The notes: generated from the sequence alone by a model not told the origin. Shown: positions 7,626 to 15,485, counted from the first letter of the stretch. The stretch: DNA of 15,865 nucleotides from Alphaproteobacteria bacterium (GCA_003131925.1 PKWC01000258.1:1652-17516), one strand, 5' to 3'. Made by a program: numbers and translations.

Positions 7626-10325
7626 ATGGGTATCCCGACAATATCCGTAGTGCATCGGACCCGAGCCGGACGTTTTCTTGCCGCCGGCATAGGGTGCTTC
7701 CTGGCCCTGGTCGGCCCGACGGCCGCGCGCGCGTCCCAGAGCCACCCCGAGGGAGCTGGGGGCAGCACTTACATGGTGCGGTTCGATCATTGGACCGACG
7801 AAGACGAACGCGACTTTGGCGAATTCATTGCCGGCATCGGCAATTCAAGTTGCACGACGGTCGACGCCTGCCTGCACGATCCGGGCAATCCCTTTCGGGC
7901 GTCCGACGCTCCAGGCGTCTATTTCCGCTCGGACTGCGCCAATCTGCCTTATGTGCTGCGCGCATATTTCGCCTGGAAGCGTGGGTTACCCTTTTCCTAT
8001 GAAAGCGGTGTCGCCCCGCTGGGCGGCGCCACCGACGACCGCTATTCGCGCAACGGCAACCGCGTGACAGGGCGAACCGACGTGCTGACCGGCAGCACGA
8101 CCGGCTATGCGCTCCTGAACAAGCTTCTCAGCGTCACGTCGTCGGCGTCCTACCGAATCGGGCCCGATGTCGACGGGCCGCCGGAACCCGACTTCTATTC
8201 GGCGGCCATCGACGCCAAGACCATTCGGCCTGGAACGGTCATCTATGATCCCAACGGACATTTGGCCCTTGTCTTCCACGTCGAATCCGACGGACGCATC
8301 CAGTTTATCGATTCCCATCCCGACAACACGCTGACCCGCGGCTACTACGACCTGCGCTTCACCCGCGCCAATCCGGGCGTTGGCGCAGGCTTCAGGAATT
8401 GGCGGCCGATCCGGCTCGTCGGCTACACGCGCCGCGCCGACGGCGCTCTCGTCGGCGGCCACGACGAACTCGCGCGCAACAGCGAAATCGCCACCTTCTC
8501 CGACGAGCAATATTACGGCAACGGATCACGACCCGATGACGAAGATTGGGCGAACGGGACATTTACGCTGAATGGAGAAACGCTCGACTATTACGATTAT
8601 GTGCGGGCGAAAGTTGCGGGCGGGCGACTGCAATTCGACCCTGTCAAGGAAGTCGGCGAGATGGTCGATTCGAACTGCGCCGATTTCCACTATCGGGCCC
8701 AGGCCGTCGATATCGCGCTTTCCGCAGGAATTCAGAATCGCTCCGAGCCGGGCCGACTGCCCCGGAACATCTATGGCACGAGCGGCGACTGGGAGACTTA
8801 TTCGACGCCCTCTCGCGACGCACGCCTCAAGACCGCGTTCAACGAGTTGCGCAATTCGGCGCAGCGATTCGTGGAGATGTACAAGAAGGGCGACACCACG
8901 CATCTCCTCTACAGCGGCAGCGACCTCGTCGACGACCTGATCGCGGTGTACGACCGCGAAGCGGCAAAATGCTCGCTGACCTACACGCGCACGAACGGCG
9001 CAGCGGTGGCTCTATCCTACGAGGACGCGCGCAAGCGCCTGTTCCTCATCTCGTTCGATCCCTACCAATGCGTAGAACGTCGATGGGGCGCGACCGACCC
9101 GCAGGAATTGTCGAGTTGCCGCGACGACGCAACGAAGCGCGACTGGTACGTGGCAGAGCAGAACCTCCGCAACCAGATCGACCGCACCTACGACGCGCGG
9201 ATGGACTTCTCGCTTGCCGAGCTTGGTACGCCAGGTCCCGGAAAAGGCGTTGCCACGCCGCCGGACACCGACGCGCGGGCCTATCTCATCTCCATGCGCG
9301 GCACGGCTGCACCGCCGCCCTCAGCGACGACAGCATCCCAAGCCCTACCCGCCGAGGTCGTAGCCGCGGCTTCGCCGCAGAATACTTTTGATCTCGAAGG
9401 GTGGCGGACCGGGCGCAATGCCGAATATGCGCAGTGGCGCTCCACGCGCGGCTATCCGGGCGCGGAAGCCGCTTCCTACACTGCGCAAGGCGAAAGGCCT
9501 TACGGCGACAGCTATCAAGCCGGATCGCCGTCGCGTGACGCCGATCCGCCGGCGCGTGTGCGCTCTTCCGACGCAGCGATTTGGGATGACCCCGAGGTGC
9601 CGGAAATGGTGGTAATCCGGGCCGGCAGCTTCATCATGGGCTCGCCACCGGACGAATTCGGAAGGCGCGCCGGCGAAGGGCCTCAACATCGCGTCGAGAT
9701 TCCGCGCGCATTCGCTCTCAGCCGTGATCTCGTGACTTTCAATGAGTGGGATGCGTGCGCGGCCGAGGGCGGATGCCGGCAGTACCATCCTCCCGACCAG
9801 CACTGGGGACGAGGAGAGCACCCCGTCATAAACGTCAGCTGGAATGACGCGCAAAACTACGTCGCGTGGCTGAGCGCCAGGACGGGCAAATCATATCGGC
9901 TCCCCAGCGAGGCCGAGTGGGAATACGCGGCGCGCGCCGACACGACCACTCCATACTATCAGGGTTACAGGCTGACGACCGATCAAGCCAACTACGACGG
10001 CGTCGACTACCCACGAGCCGGCTCGCCGGGCATCTATCGGCAATCAACAACGACGGTCGGCACCTTTGCTCCTAATGCCTTTGGACTAACGGACATGGAG
10101 GGAAATGTCTGGGAGTGGACGCAGGATTGCTGGAACACGGATTATCGCGCTCCCCATTTGCCGACCGATGGAGCTCCCTGGTTGAGCGGCGATTGCGACC
10201 GGAGAGTGGTGCGCGCGGGAGCATTCAACAGCACGCCCGCCTTCGCGCGCAGCGCTTTCCGCTTCTGGGAAGTCGGCCAGCTTCGCTCGGCCTTCGTCGG
10301 CTTTAGGGTCGCGCGTAACCTTTAA
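7626..10325 (+). CDS. Large exported protein: possible papain-like N-terminal domain plus C-terminal FGE-sulfatase-fold domain
   Basis: An 899-residue protein. A signal peptide is visible (RTRAGR, then FLAAGIGCFLALVG, cleavage probably after TAARA, near residue 36), so it likely acts in the periplasm or outside. The N-terminal region has SDCANLPYVLRAYFAWKRG (Cys104), GHLALVFHV (His212) and FIDSHPD (Asp229). That Cys-His-Asp order fits papain-like hydrolases (NlpC/P60, CHAP, transglutaminase-like), but this is inference. The middle (about 245-600) is not recognised; it has a second SNCAD motif (Cys351). Residues about 658-899 are an FGE-sulfatase/SUMF-type domain: VVIRAGSFIMGSPPDE, HPVINVSWNDAQNYVAWLS, YRLPSEAEWEYAAR, GNVWEWTQDCW, FVGFRVAR. 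The two FGE active-site cysteines are absent where the family has them (near 861-877). AAGGGGA five bases before the ATG supports the start over ATG 7542. Confidence 0.85.
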   Translation: MGIPTISVVHRTRAGRFLAAGIGCFLALVGPTAARASQSHPEGAGGSTYMVRFDHWTDEDERDFGEFIAGIGNSSCTTVDACLHDPGNPFRASDAPGVYFRSDCANLPYVLRAYFAWKRGLPFSYESGVAPLGGATDDRYSRNGNRVTGRTDVLTGSTTGYALLNKLLSVTSSASYRIGPDVDGPPEPDFYSAAIDAKTIRPGTVIYDPNGHLALVFHVESDGRIQFIDSHPDNTLTRGYYDLRFTRANPGVGAGFRNWRPIRLVGYTRRADGALVGGHDELARNSEIATFSDEQYYGNGSRPDDEDWANGTFTLNGETLDYYDYVRAKVAGGRLQFDPVKEVGEMVDSNCADFHYRAQAVDIALSAGIQNRSEPGRLPRNIYGTSGDWETYSTPSRDARLKTAFNELRNSAQRFVEMYKKGDTTHLLYSGSDLVDDLIAVYDREAAKCSLTYTRTNGAAVALSYEDARKRLFLISFDPYQCVERRWGATDPQELSSCRDDATKRDWYVAEQNLRNQIDRTYDARMDFSLAELGTPGPGKGVATPPDTDARAYLISMRGTAAPPPSATTASQALPAEVVAAASPQNTFDLEGWRTGRNAEYAQWRSTRGYPGAEAASYTAQGERPYGDSYQAGSPSRDADPPARVRSSDAAIWDDPEVPEMVVIRAGSFIMGSPPDEFGRRAGEGPQHRVEIPRAFALSRDLVTFNEWDACAAEGGCRQYHPPDQHWGRGEHPVINVSWNDAQNYVAWLSARTGKSYRLPSEAEWEYAARADTTTPYYQGYRLTTDQANYDGVDYPRAGSPGIYRQSTTTVGTFAPNAFGLTDMEGNVWEWTQDCWNTDYRAPHLPTDGAPWLSGDCDRRVVRAGAFNSTPAFARSAFRFWEVGQLRSAFVGFRVARNL

Positions 10326-10329
10326 AGCA

Positions 10330-10356
10330 AAGAGGCGCGGGATACCCGCGCCTCTT
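10330..10356. terminator. Bidirectional hairpin after the FGE-like gene
   Basis: AAGAGGCGCGGG (10330-10341), loop ATA, and CCCGCGCCTCTT (10345-10356) form a perfect 12-bp stem starting five bases after the stop at 10325. The opposing small gene ends at 10383, 27 bases beyond. The position and symmetry suggest a terminator serving both genes. The arms end in AA/TT only, so there is no real T-run. Confidence 0.75.
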
Positions 10357-10382
10357 AGGAAACCGATTCGCTGATTGCTGAT

Positions 10383-10706
10383 TCAGTGGTGCGTGGTCGT
10401 GGTCGTGCTGCTGCCCCCGCCACACACAATGGCACAGATGACGCCTCCCACAACGACCGTGCCGATTATGATCAGCGCCGTGTCCGAAAGTCCCGCAGCC
10501 GCAACAACGCCAGCCGCAGGGCCAGCCGCCATTTCCGGCGGCGGAGGAGCTGCAAGTGGAGGAGCCGGAGCTTCGGTGGCTGCGCCGCCCGAAGTAGCGC
10601 CACCCGACGATGCTGCACCACCGCTCTCGCCCTGAGCGAAAGCGCTTCCTGTCGCCGAAAAGAGCATTGCTCCGCCGGCCAAGATCGATACCCACTTCCG
10701 CTGCAT
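10383..10706 (-). CDS. Small exported/membrane protein with a Pro/Ala/Gly linker
   Basis: A 107-residue protein of unknown function. It begins with a clear signal peptide (MQRKWVSILAGGAMLFSATG, cleavage probably after SAFA, residue 24). A low-complexity Gly/Ala/Ser then Pro-rich stretch follows (to about residue 62). One hydrophobic segment (LIIIGTVVVGGVICAIVCGG, about 74-94) comes next, and the tail is short and polar, ending in TTTTTHH. It is probably anchored in the inner or outer membrane. GGGAG lies six bases before the ATG at 10706, so the longer reading from 10745 is rejected. It converges on the large exported FGE-like gene and shares its terminator hairpin. A promoter with a perfect TTGACA box lies upstream. 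Confidence 0.75.
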   Translation of the reverse strand: MQRKWVSILAGGAMLFSATGSAFAQGESGGAASSGGATSGGAATEAPAPPLAAPPPPEMAAGPAAGVVAAAGLSDTALIIIGTVVVGGVICAIVCGGGSSTTTTTHH

Positions 10707-10743
10707 TGTTATCTCCCGCTCATTCGCTGTAACGGCATGGTGC

Positions 10744-10773
10744 ACCCTAAGCCGGTCCGGCCGTGCCTGTCAA
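10744..10773 (-). promoter_or_regulatory. Candidate promoter for the small exported protein
   Basis: On the minus strand a perfect -35 box TTGACA (10773-10768) is followed after 18 bases by TAGGGT (10749-10744), a weak -10 box with 3/6 matches. Transcription would start near 10737, leaving a leader of about 30 bases containing GGGAG before the ATG at 10706. Strong -35 and loose -10 boxes are common for alphaproteobacterial housekeeping promoters. Confidence 0.4.
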
Positions 10774-10876
10774 CCGCCGTTCGGCTGATTTCCTCGGTAA
10801 TTCGCCACTGATTCTGCCGCCTGGCAAGCCTTTTGAGTCCGGTTTAGCAAAGCATTAATCCTGCCACGCCGTCCGA

Positions 10877-10889
10877 CGGGCCAAGCCCG
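10877..10889 (-). terminator. Possible short hairpin downstream of cysNC
   Basis: CGGGC (10877-10881), loop CAA and GCCCG (10885-10889) form a 5-bp GC stem about 51 bases past the cysNC stop. It is short and without a T-run, so a termination role is speculative. Nothing else was recognised in the rest of 10774-10939. Confidence 0.2.
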
Positions 10890-10939
10890 GGAATCAGGCA
10901 TGAGGCGACCGCGCGTACAGAGAGACGGCTGGTGCGTAA

Positions 10940-12829
10940 TCAGGGAGCAATTCCCGCTATCCGGAGGTAATCTGCAATCTGGGCCGCCAGTTCGGAAGGT
11001 TCCGCGCCGACGGTTTTCACGATGATTTCGGCCGTGGTCGGGTCTTCGTAAGGGCTGTCGATACCCGTGAAATGTTTGATCTCGCCCTGCTTCGCCTTGA
11101 GATAGAGGCCTTTCGGATCGCGCGCCATGCAAACGTCAATTGGCGTGTCGACAAAAATCTCGATGAATTCGCCGGTCTGCAGCATGTCTCGCGCCATTCG
11201 CCGTTCGGAGCGGAAAGGCGAGATGAAGGAGACCAGCACGATCAGCCCCGCGTCTACGAAGAGCCTGGCGGCCTCCGCCACGCGGCGGATGTTCTCGACA
11301 CGGTCGGCATCGGTGAAGCCGAGATCTCGATTGAGACCGTGACGAACATTGTCGCCATCGAGAAGGTAAGTATGGCGACCTTCGGCAAACAGCGTGCGCT
11401 CGACCAGATTGGCGATCGTCGACTTCCCCGAGCCTGACAATCCCGTGAACCAGAGAACAGCGGGCCTCTGATGCTTGGCTCCGGCCCGGGAGAGCTTGTT
11501 CACGTCGAGCGCCTGCCAGTGAACGTTGGTGGCCCGTCTCAGGCCAAAATCGACCATTCCTGCAGCGACGGTCGCGTTGGTGTAGCGATCGATCAGGATG
11601 AAGCCGCCCGTATCCCTGTTCTCCGTGTACGGATCGAAGGCAAAGGGCTGCGCGGCCGAGATGTTGCAATAGCCAACCTCGTTGAGCGCCAATGTCTTGG
11701 CCGCCATATGCTCAAGCGTGTTGACGTCGACCTTGTGCTTGAGCTCCGTGATGGAGACGGGGATCACGCGCGCACCGACCTTGACCAGATACTGTCGCCC
11801 GGGCAGGAGCTCATCCTCCGCCATCCAGAGGACATGAGCGGCAAACTGATCGGTAACTTCCGGCCGTGCCATGGGATCGCAGAGAAGATCGCCTCTCGAA
11901 ATGTCGATTTCGCGGTCGAGGGTCAGGGTCACTGCTTCGCCCGGCAGCGCCGCCTGGAGATCTCCATCCATGGTGACGATGCGCGTGATGCGAGCCGAGC
12001 GTCCGGAACGAGCAACGACGATTTCGTCGCCGGCGCTTACCCGACCGCCAACCACGGTTCCCGAGAAGCCGCGGAAATCGAGATTGGGCCTGTTCACCCA
12101 CTGCACAGGCAACCGGAACGGCTTGCTCGCGAGTTCGGTCTCGACGTCCACCCTCTCCAGATGATCGAGAAGCGGTGGACCGGTGTACCAGGCTGTATTC
12201 GCGCTGCGCGCTATCACATTGTCGCCGAAGCGCGCCGAGATGGGGATGGACACCAGGCTTGCGAAGGTGAGCTTCTGCGCAAAGTCGGAGAATTCCGCCG
12301 CAATCGCTTCGAATACGGACTGCGAATACCCGACAAGGTCGATCTTGTTCACCGCGAGGACGACATGGCGAATTCCGAGCAGCGACGCGATGTAGGAATG
12401 CCGGCGCGTCTGAATCAGTACGCCCTTGCGCGCGTCCACCAGAATGACGGCAAGCTCCGAGTTGGAAGCTCCGGTCGCCATGTTCCGGGTATATTGCTCG
12501 TGGCCGGGCGTGTCGGCGACAATGAATTTGCGCCGATCCGTCGAAAAGAATCGATAAGCAACGTCGATCGTGATCCCCTGCTCGCGCTCGGCCTCGAGCC
12601 CATCCACCAGAAGAGCAAAGTCAATATCGCCACCGGTCGTGCCGTGTTTTCTCGAGTCCTTCTGCAGGGCAGCAAGATGATCCTCGAACAGCAGCTTGGA
12701 ATCGTAGAGCAGGCGCCCGATGAGCGTGGACTTGCCGTCGTCAACGCTCCCGCATGTCAGAAAGCGCAGAAACGACTTTCTTTCCTGCTCCGCCAGATAG
12801 GCCGCAAGCGCGCCGGTGGGGCCCGTCAT
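10940..12829 (-). CDS. cysNC: Bifunctional sulfate adenylyltransferase subunit 1 / adenylylsulfate kinase (CysN-CysC fusion)
   Basis: A 629-residue two-enzyme protein. The N-terminal CysN half is the GTPase subunit of ATP sulfurylase, driving APS formation from sulfate and ATP with CysD: G1 GSVDDGKS (27-34), DTPGHEQYTRNM (106-117), NKID (161-164), then two EF-Tu-like beta-barrel domains to about 440. The C-terminal CysC half phosphorylates APS to PAPS: P-loop GLSGSGKS (463-470), DGDNVRHGLN (491-500), ISPFRSERRMAR (536-547), DPKGLY (571-576). Full length and all motifs are intact. The same architecture is called NodQ where it serves Nod-factor sulfation, but no nod genes are here. The ATG overlaps the cysD stop by one base (TGATG), with GAGGG nine bases upstream, so the two are translationally coupled. 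PAPS may feed sulfate reduction or sulfotransferases; neither is in the window. Confidence 0.97.
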   Translation of the reverse strand: MTGPTGALAAYLAEQERKSFLRFLTCGSVDDGKSTLIGRLLYDSKLLFEDHLAALQKDSRKHGTTGGDIDFALLVDGLEAEREQGITIDVAYRFFSTDRRKFIVADTPGHEQYTRNMATGASNSELAVILVDARKGVLIQTRRHSYIASLLGIRHVVLAVNKIDLVGYSQSVFEAIAAEFSDFAQKLTFASLVSIPISARFGDNVIARSANTAWYTGPPLLDHLERVDVETELASKPFRLPVQWVNRPNLDFRGFSGTVVGGRVSAGDEIVVARSGRSARITRIVTMDGDLQAALPGEAVTLTLDREIDISRGDLLCDPMARPEVTDQFAAHVLWMAEDELLPGRQYLVKVGARVIPVSITELKHKVDVNTLEHMAAKTLALNEVGYCNISAAQPFAFDPYTENRDTGGFILIDRYTNATVAAGMVDFGLRRATNVHWQALDVNKLSRAGAKHQRPAVLWFTGLSGSGKSTIANLVERTLFAEGRHTYLLDGDNVRHGLNRDLGFTDADRVENIRRVAEAARLFVDAGLIVLVSFISPFRSERRMARDMLQTGEFIEIFVDTPIDVCMARDPKGLYLKAKQGEIKHFTGIDSPYEDPTTAEIIVKTVGAEPSELAAQIADYLRIAGIAP

Positions 12830-13758
12830 CAGAAATAACCCTCGCGCTTTTTCTTCTCCATCGACGCATTCTCGTCGTGATCGATGACGCGGCCTTGCCG
12901 CTCGGACGTCCGCGCCGTCAGCATTTCTGTCACGATCGCCTCGATGGTGTCTGCCGATGATTCGATTGCGCCGGTGAGCGGATAGCAGCCGAGTGTGCGG
13001 AAGCGGACAAGCCTCATTTGCGGCGTCTCGCCAGGCGCCAGCTTCATGCGGTCATCATCGACCATGATCAGCGCGCCGTCGCGCTCCACGACCGGGCGGC
13101 GCTTCGCGAAATAGAGCGGCACGATGGGTATGTTCTCGACCATGATGTATTGCCAGATATCAAGCTCGGTCCAATTCGACAGAGGAAAAACTCGAATCGA
13201 TTCCTTGGGCCGCACGCGCGTGTTGTAGACTCTCCAGAGCTCGGGTCTCTGATTTTTCGGATCCCACGCGTGCTGGGCGGTTCGAAACGAGAAAATGCGT
13301 TCTTTGGCCCGCGACTTCTCCTCGTCGCGCCGCGCTCCTCCGAAGGCGGCGTCGAAGCCATACTTGTCGACCGCCTGCTTCAGACCTTCGGTCTTCATCA
13401 CCTGCGTGTGCAACGCGGAACCCGAATCGAAAGGGTTGATGTTGCGCCTCAGTCCGTCCTCGTTGATATGCACCAGCAATTTCAAGTCGAGGCGCCGGAC
13501 CGTCTCATCGCGAAACCGGATCATTTCCCGGAACTTCCAAGTCGTATCGACGTGCAGCAGCGGAAAGGGCGGCATCGACGGGAAAAACGCCTTCATCGCC
13601 AGATGAAGCATCACCGAGGAATCCTTGCCGATAGAGTACATCATCACGGGATTACGGAACTCGGCCGCAACCTCCCGGATGATGTGAATGCTCTCCGCCT
13701 CGAGGCGCCGGAGATGATTGACACGGTTCGGCAATTCAACCGTATTGGCCAGATCCAC
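12829..13758 (-). CDS. cysD: Sulfate adenylyltransferase subunit 2
   Basis: A 309-residue catalytic subunit of ATP sulfurylase, which joins sulfate to ATP to give APS in complex with CysN. It belongs to the PAPS-reductase/ATP-pyrophosphatase fold: LEAESIHIIREV (19-30), P-loop-like YSIGKDSSVMLHLA (41-54), LLHVDTTWKF (67-76) and GGARRDEEKSRAKER (140-154), with the C-terminal ENASMEKKKREGYF typical of CysD. The open frame extends upstream to a TTG at 13842, but the added residues do not resemble CysD. A GTG at 13758 gives the normal length, so it is preferred with moderate confidence; no strong Shine-Dalgarno sequence precedes it. It is the first gene of the cysD-cysNC operon and lies 143 bases downstream of the K+ channel gene on the same strand. 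Confidence 0.95.
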   Translation of the reverse strand: MDLANTVELPNRVNHLRRLEAESIHIIREVAAEFRNPVMMYSIGKDSSVMLHLAMKAFFPSMPPFPLLHVDTTWKFREMIRFRDETVRRLDLKLLVHINEDGLRRNINPFDSGSALHTQVMKTEGLKQAVDKYGFDAAFGGARRDEEKSRAKERIFSFRTAQHAWDPKNQRPELWRVYNTRVRPKESIRVFPLSNWTELDIWQYIMVENIPIVPLYFAKRRPVVERDGALIMVDDDRMKLAPGETPQMRLVRFRTLGCYPLTGAIESSADTIEAIVTEMLTARTSERQGRVIDHDENASMEKKKREGYF

Positions 13759-13813
13759 TGCACGCCCCGTTCGATGACTGATCCGCCGGGCAGTTCCACC
13801 CTCGGGCGAAATT

Positions 13814-13842
13814 CTAATAGCGGCGCAATGTTCGCCCCGCAA
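13814..13842 (-). promoter_or_regulatory. Weak candidate promoter for cysD-cysNC
   Basis: On the minus strand TTGCGG (13842-13837) and TATTAG (13819-13814) are spaced by 17 bases, with 3/6 and 4/6 matches to the sigma-70 consensus. TAGAAT (13816-13811) is an overlapping alternative -10 with 5/6 matches. If used, the leader to the GTG at 13758 would be about 50 bases. No binding site for a sulfur regulator could be recognised. Confidence 0.25.
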
Positions 13843-13901
13843 GCGAGCTGAGACCGGGTCCGCACATCCATGGCTGCCAATATGGTTGCGGCTCGAGATT
13901 C

Positions 13902-15257
13902 TCAGAGGTCCTGATCGATTGACTGAGCCTGTGCCTCATCCGCCTCCGCAATCGGGAGAATCGCCTCGTCCGGGGCTTGTTGTCTGCGGACCTTCTTCGG
14001 CCGGGGAAACGATGTCTTCTGAATTCGCCGCCGAAGCCGAGGAAATTTTCGCAGCAAAATAACGAGATCCTGGCTTGAGAGCGCGAGCAGCCGCATGGGC
14101 GTATGCGCAAATATCGTGGCCTCGTGGCCGCTCCCATTGAGCACCGCCTCGGCCGCGATGACGTCTCCCGGCCCGAGCGTACTGCCCCCACCTCTCCCTT
14201 TTCCTGGTCCGGTCACCTTGGCGAGCCCGGATACGATGAAGTACATCGCGGTTGCGCTTTCGCCGGCAACGGCGATCGGCGTATGCGGCGCCACCATATG
14301 CGAGCGAAGCGCCGCCATTACTTCGCCCATCACTTCGATATCAAGGCCCGAAAACAGCGGAATTCGGGACAGCATGCTCGAAGTAACAACGAAATCGCGG
14401 CGGTGAATTTCGGTTACGAAGGCCGATGCGATGATGCCGACGGGCAGTGCGAAGAGGCCGAGCCCCATGATTGCAGTGACGCCGGCGAGAATGCGGCCCG
14501 CCGCGGTTATGGGCGTTGCGTCGCCATAGCCGACCGTCGTTAGCGTAATGACCGCCCAGTACATGCAGTTCGGCAGAGTCCCGAAGACGTGCGGCTGGAC
14601 GTGACCCTCGACAATGTACATGCCCTCGGCGCAGATGCTCATCATGCACAGGAGAAGGAGAAGTGTTCCGAACAATGCGCGGCGCTCGATTGAGAGCACA
14701 TGAATGAGGGTCGTGACCGCGGGCGAATAGCGCGCGATCTTGAGCAGCCGGAAAAGCCGGAAGAGCCTGAGAATCCGCAGATCGGCAAAGGGCACAAAGA
14801 GGGCGACATAGGCGGGAGCGATCGCCACCAGGTCGATCAGCATGTAAGGCTGCGCCATATAGCGCAGCCTGTCGCGGAACGGCCGTTCCGCGTATCTGGG
14901 GTCCTCCGGCGCGGTCCAGACCCGGAGCACATACTCCACGGAAAAAATTGCGACGGATGCATATTCGAATATTAGGAAAAAGCGTCCGTAGACGGCACCA
15001 AGCTCGGGTACGCTGTCCAGGCAAACCGCAAGCGCGTTGGCAACGATGAGAGCTATCAAGAATATCTCGAACGCGAGCCCAAGCCTTCCGGAGCTTCTGC
15101 CGGCCTCGAGTATGCCATGTGCTCTGTGCCGTATTCTCCGCGGTGCAGGATTGTTCTGACCGGACGCTCCGGCGCGCTCCAGGCGCTTCTGCTGTCGGAC
15201 TTCGCGAGGCTCCCACGAAGGAATTGAGGATTCCGCTTGCTCCGGCGGGCGGCTCAA
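13902..15257 (-). CDS. Six-helix voltage-gated-type K+ channel with C-terminal cyclic-nucleotide-binding-like domain
   Basis: A 451-residue inner-membrane cation channel. After a basic cytoplasmic N-terminus, S1 (about 60-82), S2 (92-113) and S3 (136-155) precede a classic S4, ADLRILRLFRLFRLLKIARY (158-177), with basic residues every third position (R161, R164, R167, R170, K173, R176). S5 (about 193-215), the pore helix with K+ filter TTVGYGD (240-246), and S6 (about 255-280) follow. Residues about 295-400 form a cNMP-binding-like fold (LSRIPLFSGL, AMYFIVSGLAKV, PGDVIAAEAVLNGSGHEAT). Its phosphate-binding cassette keeps a Glu (370) but has His378 where the ligand-binding Arg is expected. No ATG exists before residue 133. 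The TTG start overlaps the upstream gene's stop by four bases, with AGAGG eight bases before it. Ligand gating is uncertain. Confidence 0.92.
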   Translation of the reverse strand: MSRPPEQAESSIPSWEPREVRQQKRLERAGASGQNNPAPRRIRHRAHGILEAGRSSGRLGLAFEIFLIALIVANALAVCLDSVPELGAVYGRFFLIFEYASVAIFSVEYVLRVWTAPEDPRYAERPFRDRLRYMAQPYMLIDLVAIAPAYVALFVPFADLRILRLFRLFRLLKIARYSPAVTTLIHVLSIERRALFGTLLLLLCMMSICAEGMYIVEGHVQPHVFGTLPNCMYWAVITLTTVGYGDATPITAAGRILAGVTAIMGLGLFALPVGIIASAFVTEIHRRDFVVTSSMLSRIPLFSGLDIEVMGEVMAALRSHMVAPHTPIAVAGESATAMYFIVSGLAKVTGPGKGRGGGSTLGPGDVIAAEAVLNGSGHEATIFAHTPMRLLALSSQDLVILLRKFPRLRRRIQKTSFPRPKKVRRQQAPDEAILPIAEADEAQAQSIDQDL

Positions 15258-15445
15258 CCTTCGGACCTCTGCAAATGATAATACACGGCGCCCGCGTAGA
15301 AGGCGACGATGAAGACGAGCGCGGCAAAATCGAGAGGATTGTTGACAAACCGTTGGTAGAAAAACCCGACGGCATACACGAGGACGCTGACCGCCGCCAC
15401 GGAGAGCCCTAGCAAAAGGTAACGGTTCCAGATCCCTTTTATCAT
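15254..15445 (-). CDS. 63-residue two-helix membrane protein
   Basis: A small protein with two predicted transmembrane segments (about 8-30, YLLLGLSVAAVSVLVYAVGF, and 38-56, DFAALVFIVAFYAGAVYY), joined by a short loop (YQRFVNNPL). There is no signal-peptidase site. The family is not recognised. The ATG at 15445 is firmly set by GGAGG at 15457-15453, seven bases upstream; the longer in-frame reading to 15574 is unlikely. It starts 40 bases after the sugar-phosphate transferase gene and its stop overlaps the TTG start of the K+ channel gene (TTGA), so it is in one operon with both and translationally coupled to the channel. It could be a channel accessory subunit; that is inference from position only. 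Confidence 0.75.
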   Translation of the reverse strand: MIKGIWNRYLLLGLSVAAVSVLVYAVGFFYQRFVNNPLDFAALVFIVAFYAGAVYYHLQRSEG

Positions 15446-15485
15446 TCTGTCACCTCCAAACTGGCGGGAAATTCGGCACGAGGCC

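Noticed and set aside
9596..10325. Reading the C-terminal domain as a true sulfatase-maturing enzyme linked to the nearby sulfate genes
   Set aside because: The FGE active-site Cys pair is absent and no sulfatase is in the window; sulfate activation and sulfatase maturation are unrelated steps.
11471..12838. 455-residue plus-strand frame antisense to cysNC
   Set aside because: The opposite strand carries complete CysN and CysC motifs; this is a high-GC shadow.
10940..13758. Calling the sulfate genes nodPQ
   Set aside because: The domain layout is shared with ordinary cysD-cysNC and no nodulation genes are present.
13759..13842. N-terminal extension of CysD from a TTG at 13842
   Set aside because: The extension has no CysD similarity and would exceed the normal length; a GTG at 13758 fits better.
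13018..13851. 277-residue plus-strand frame antisense to cysD
   Set aside because: Shadow of cysD with no recognisable motif.
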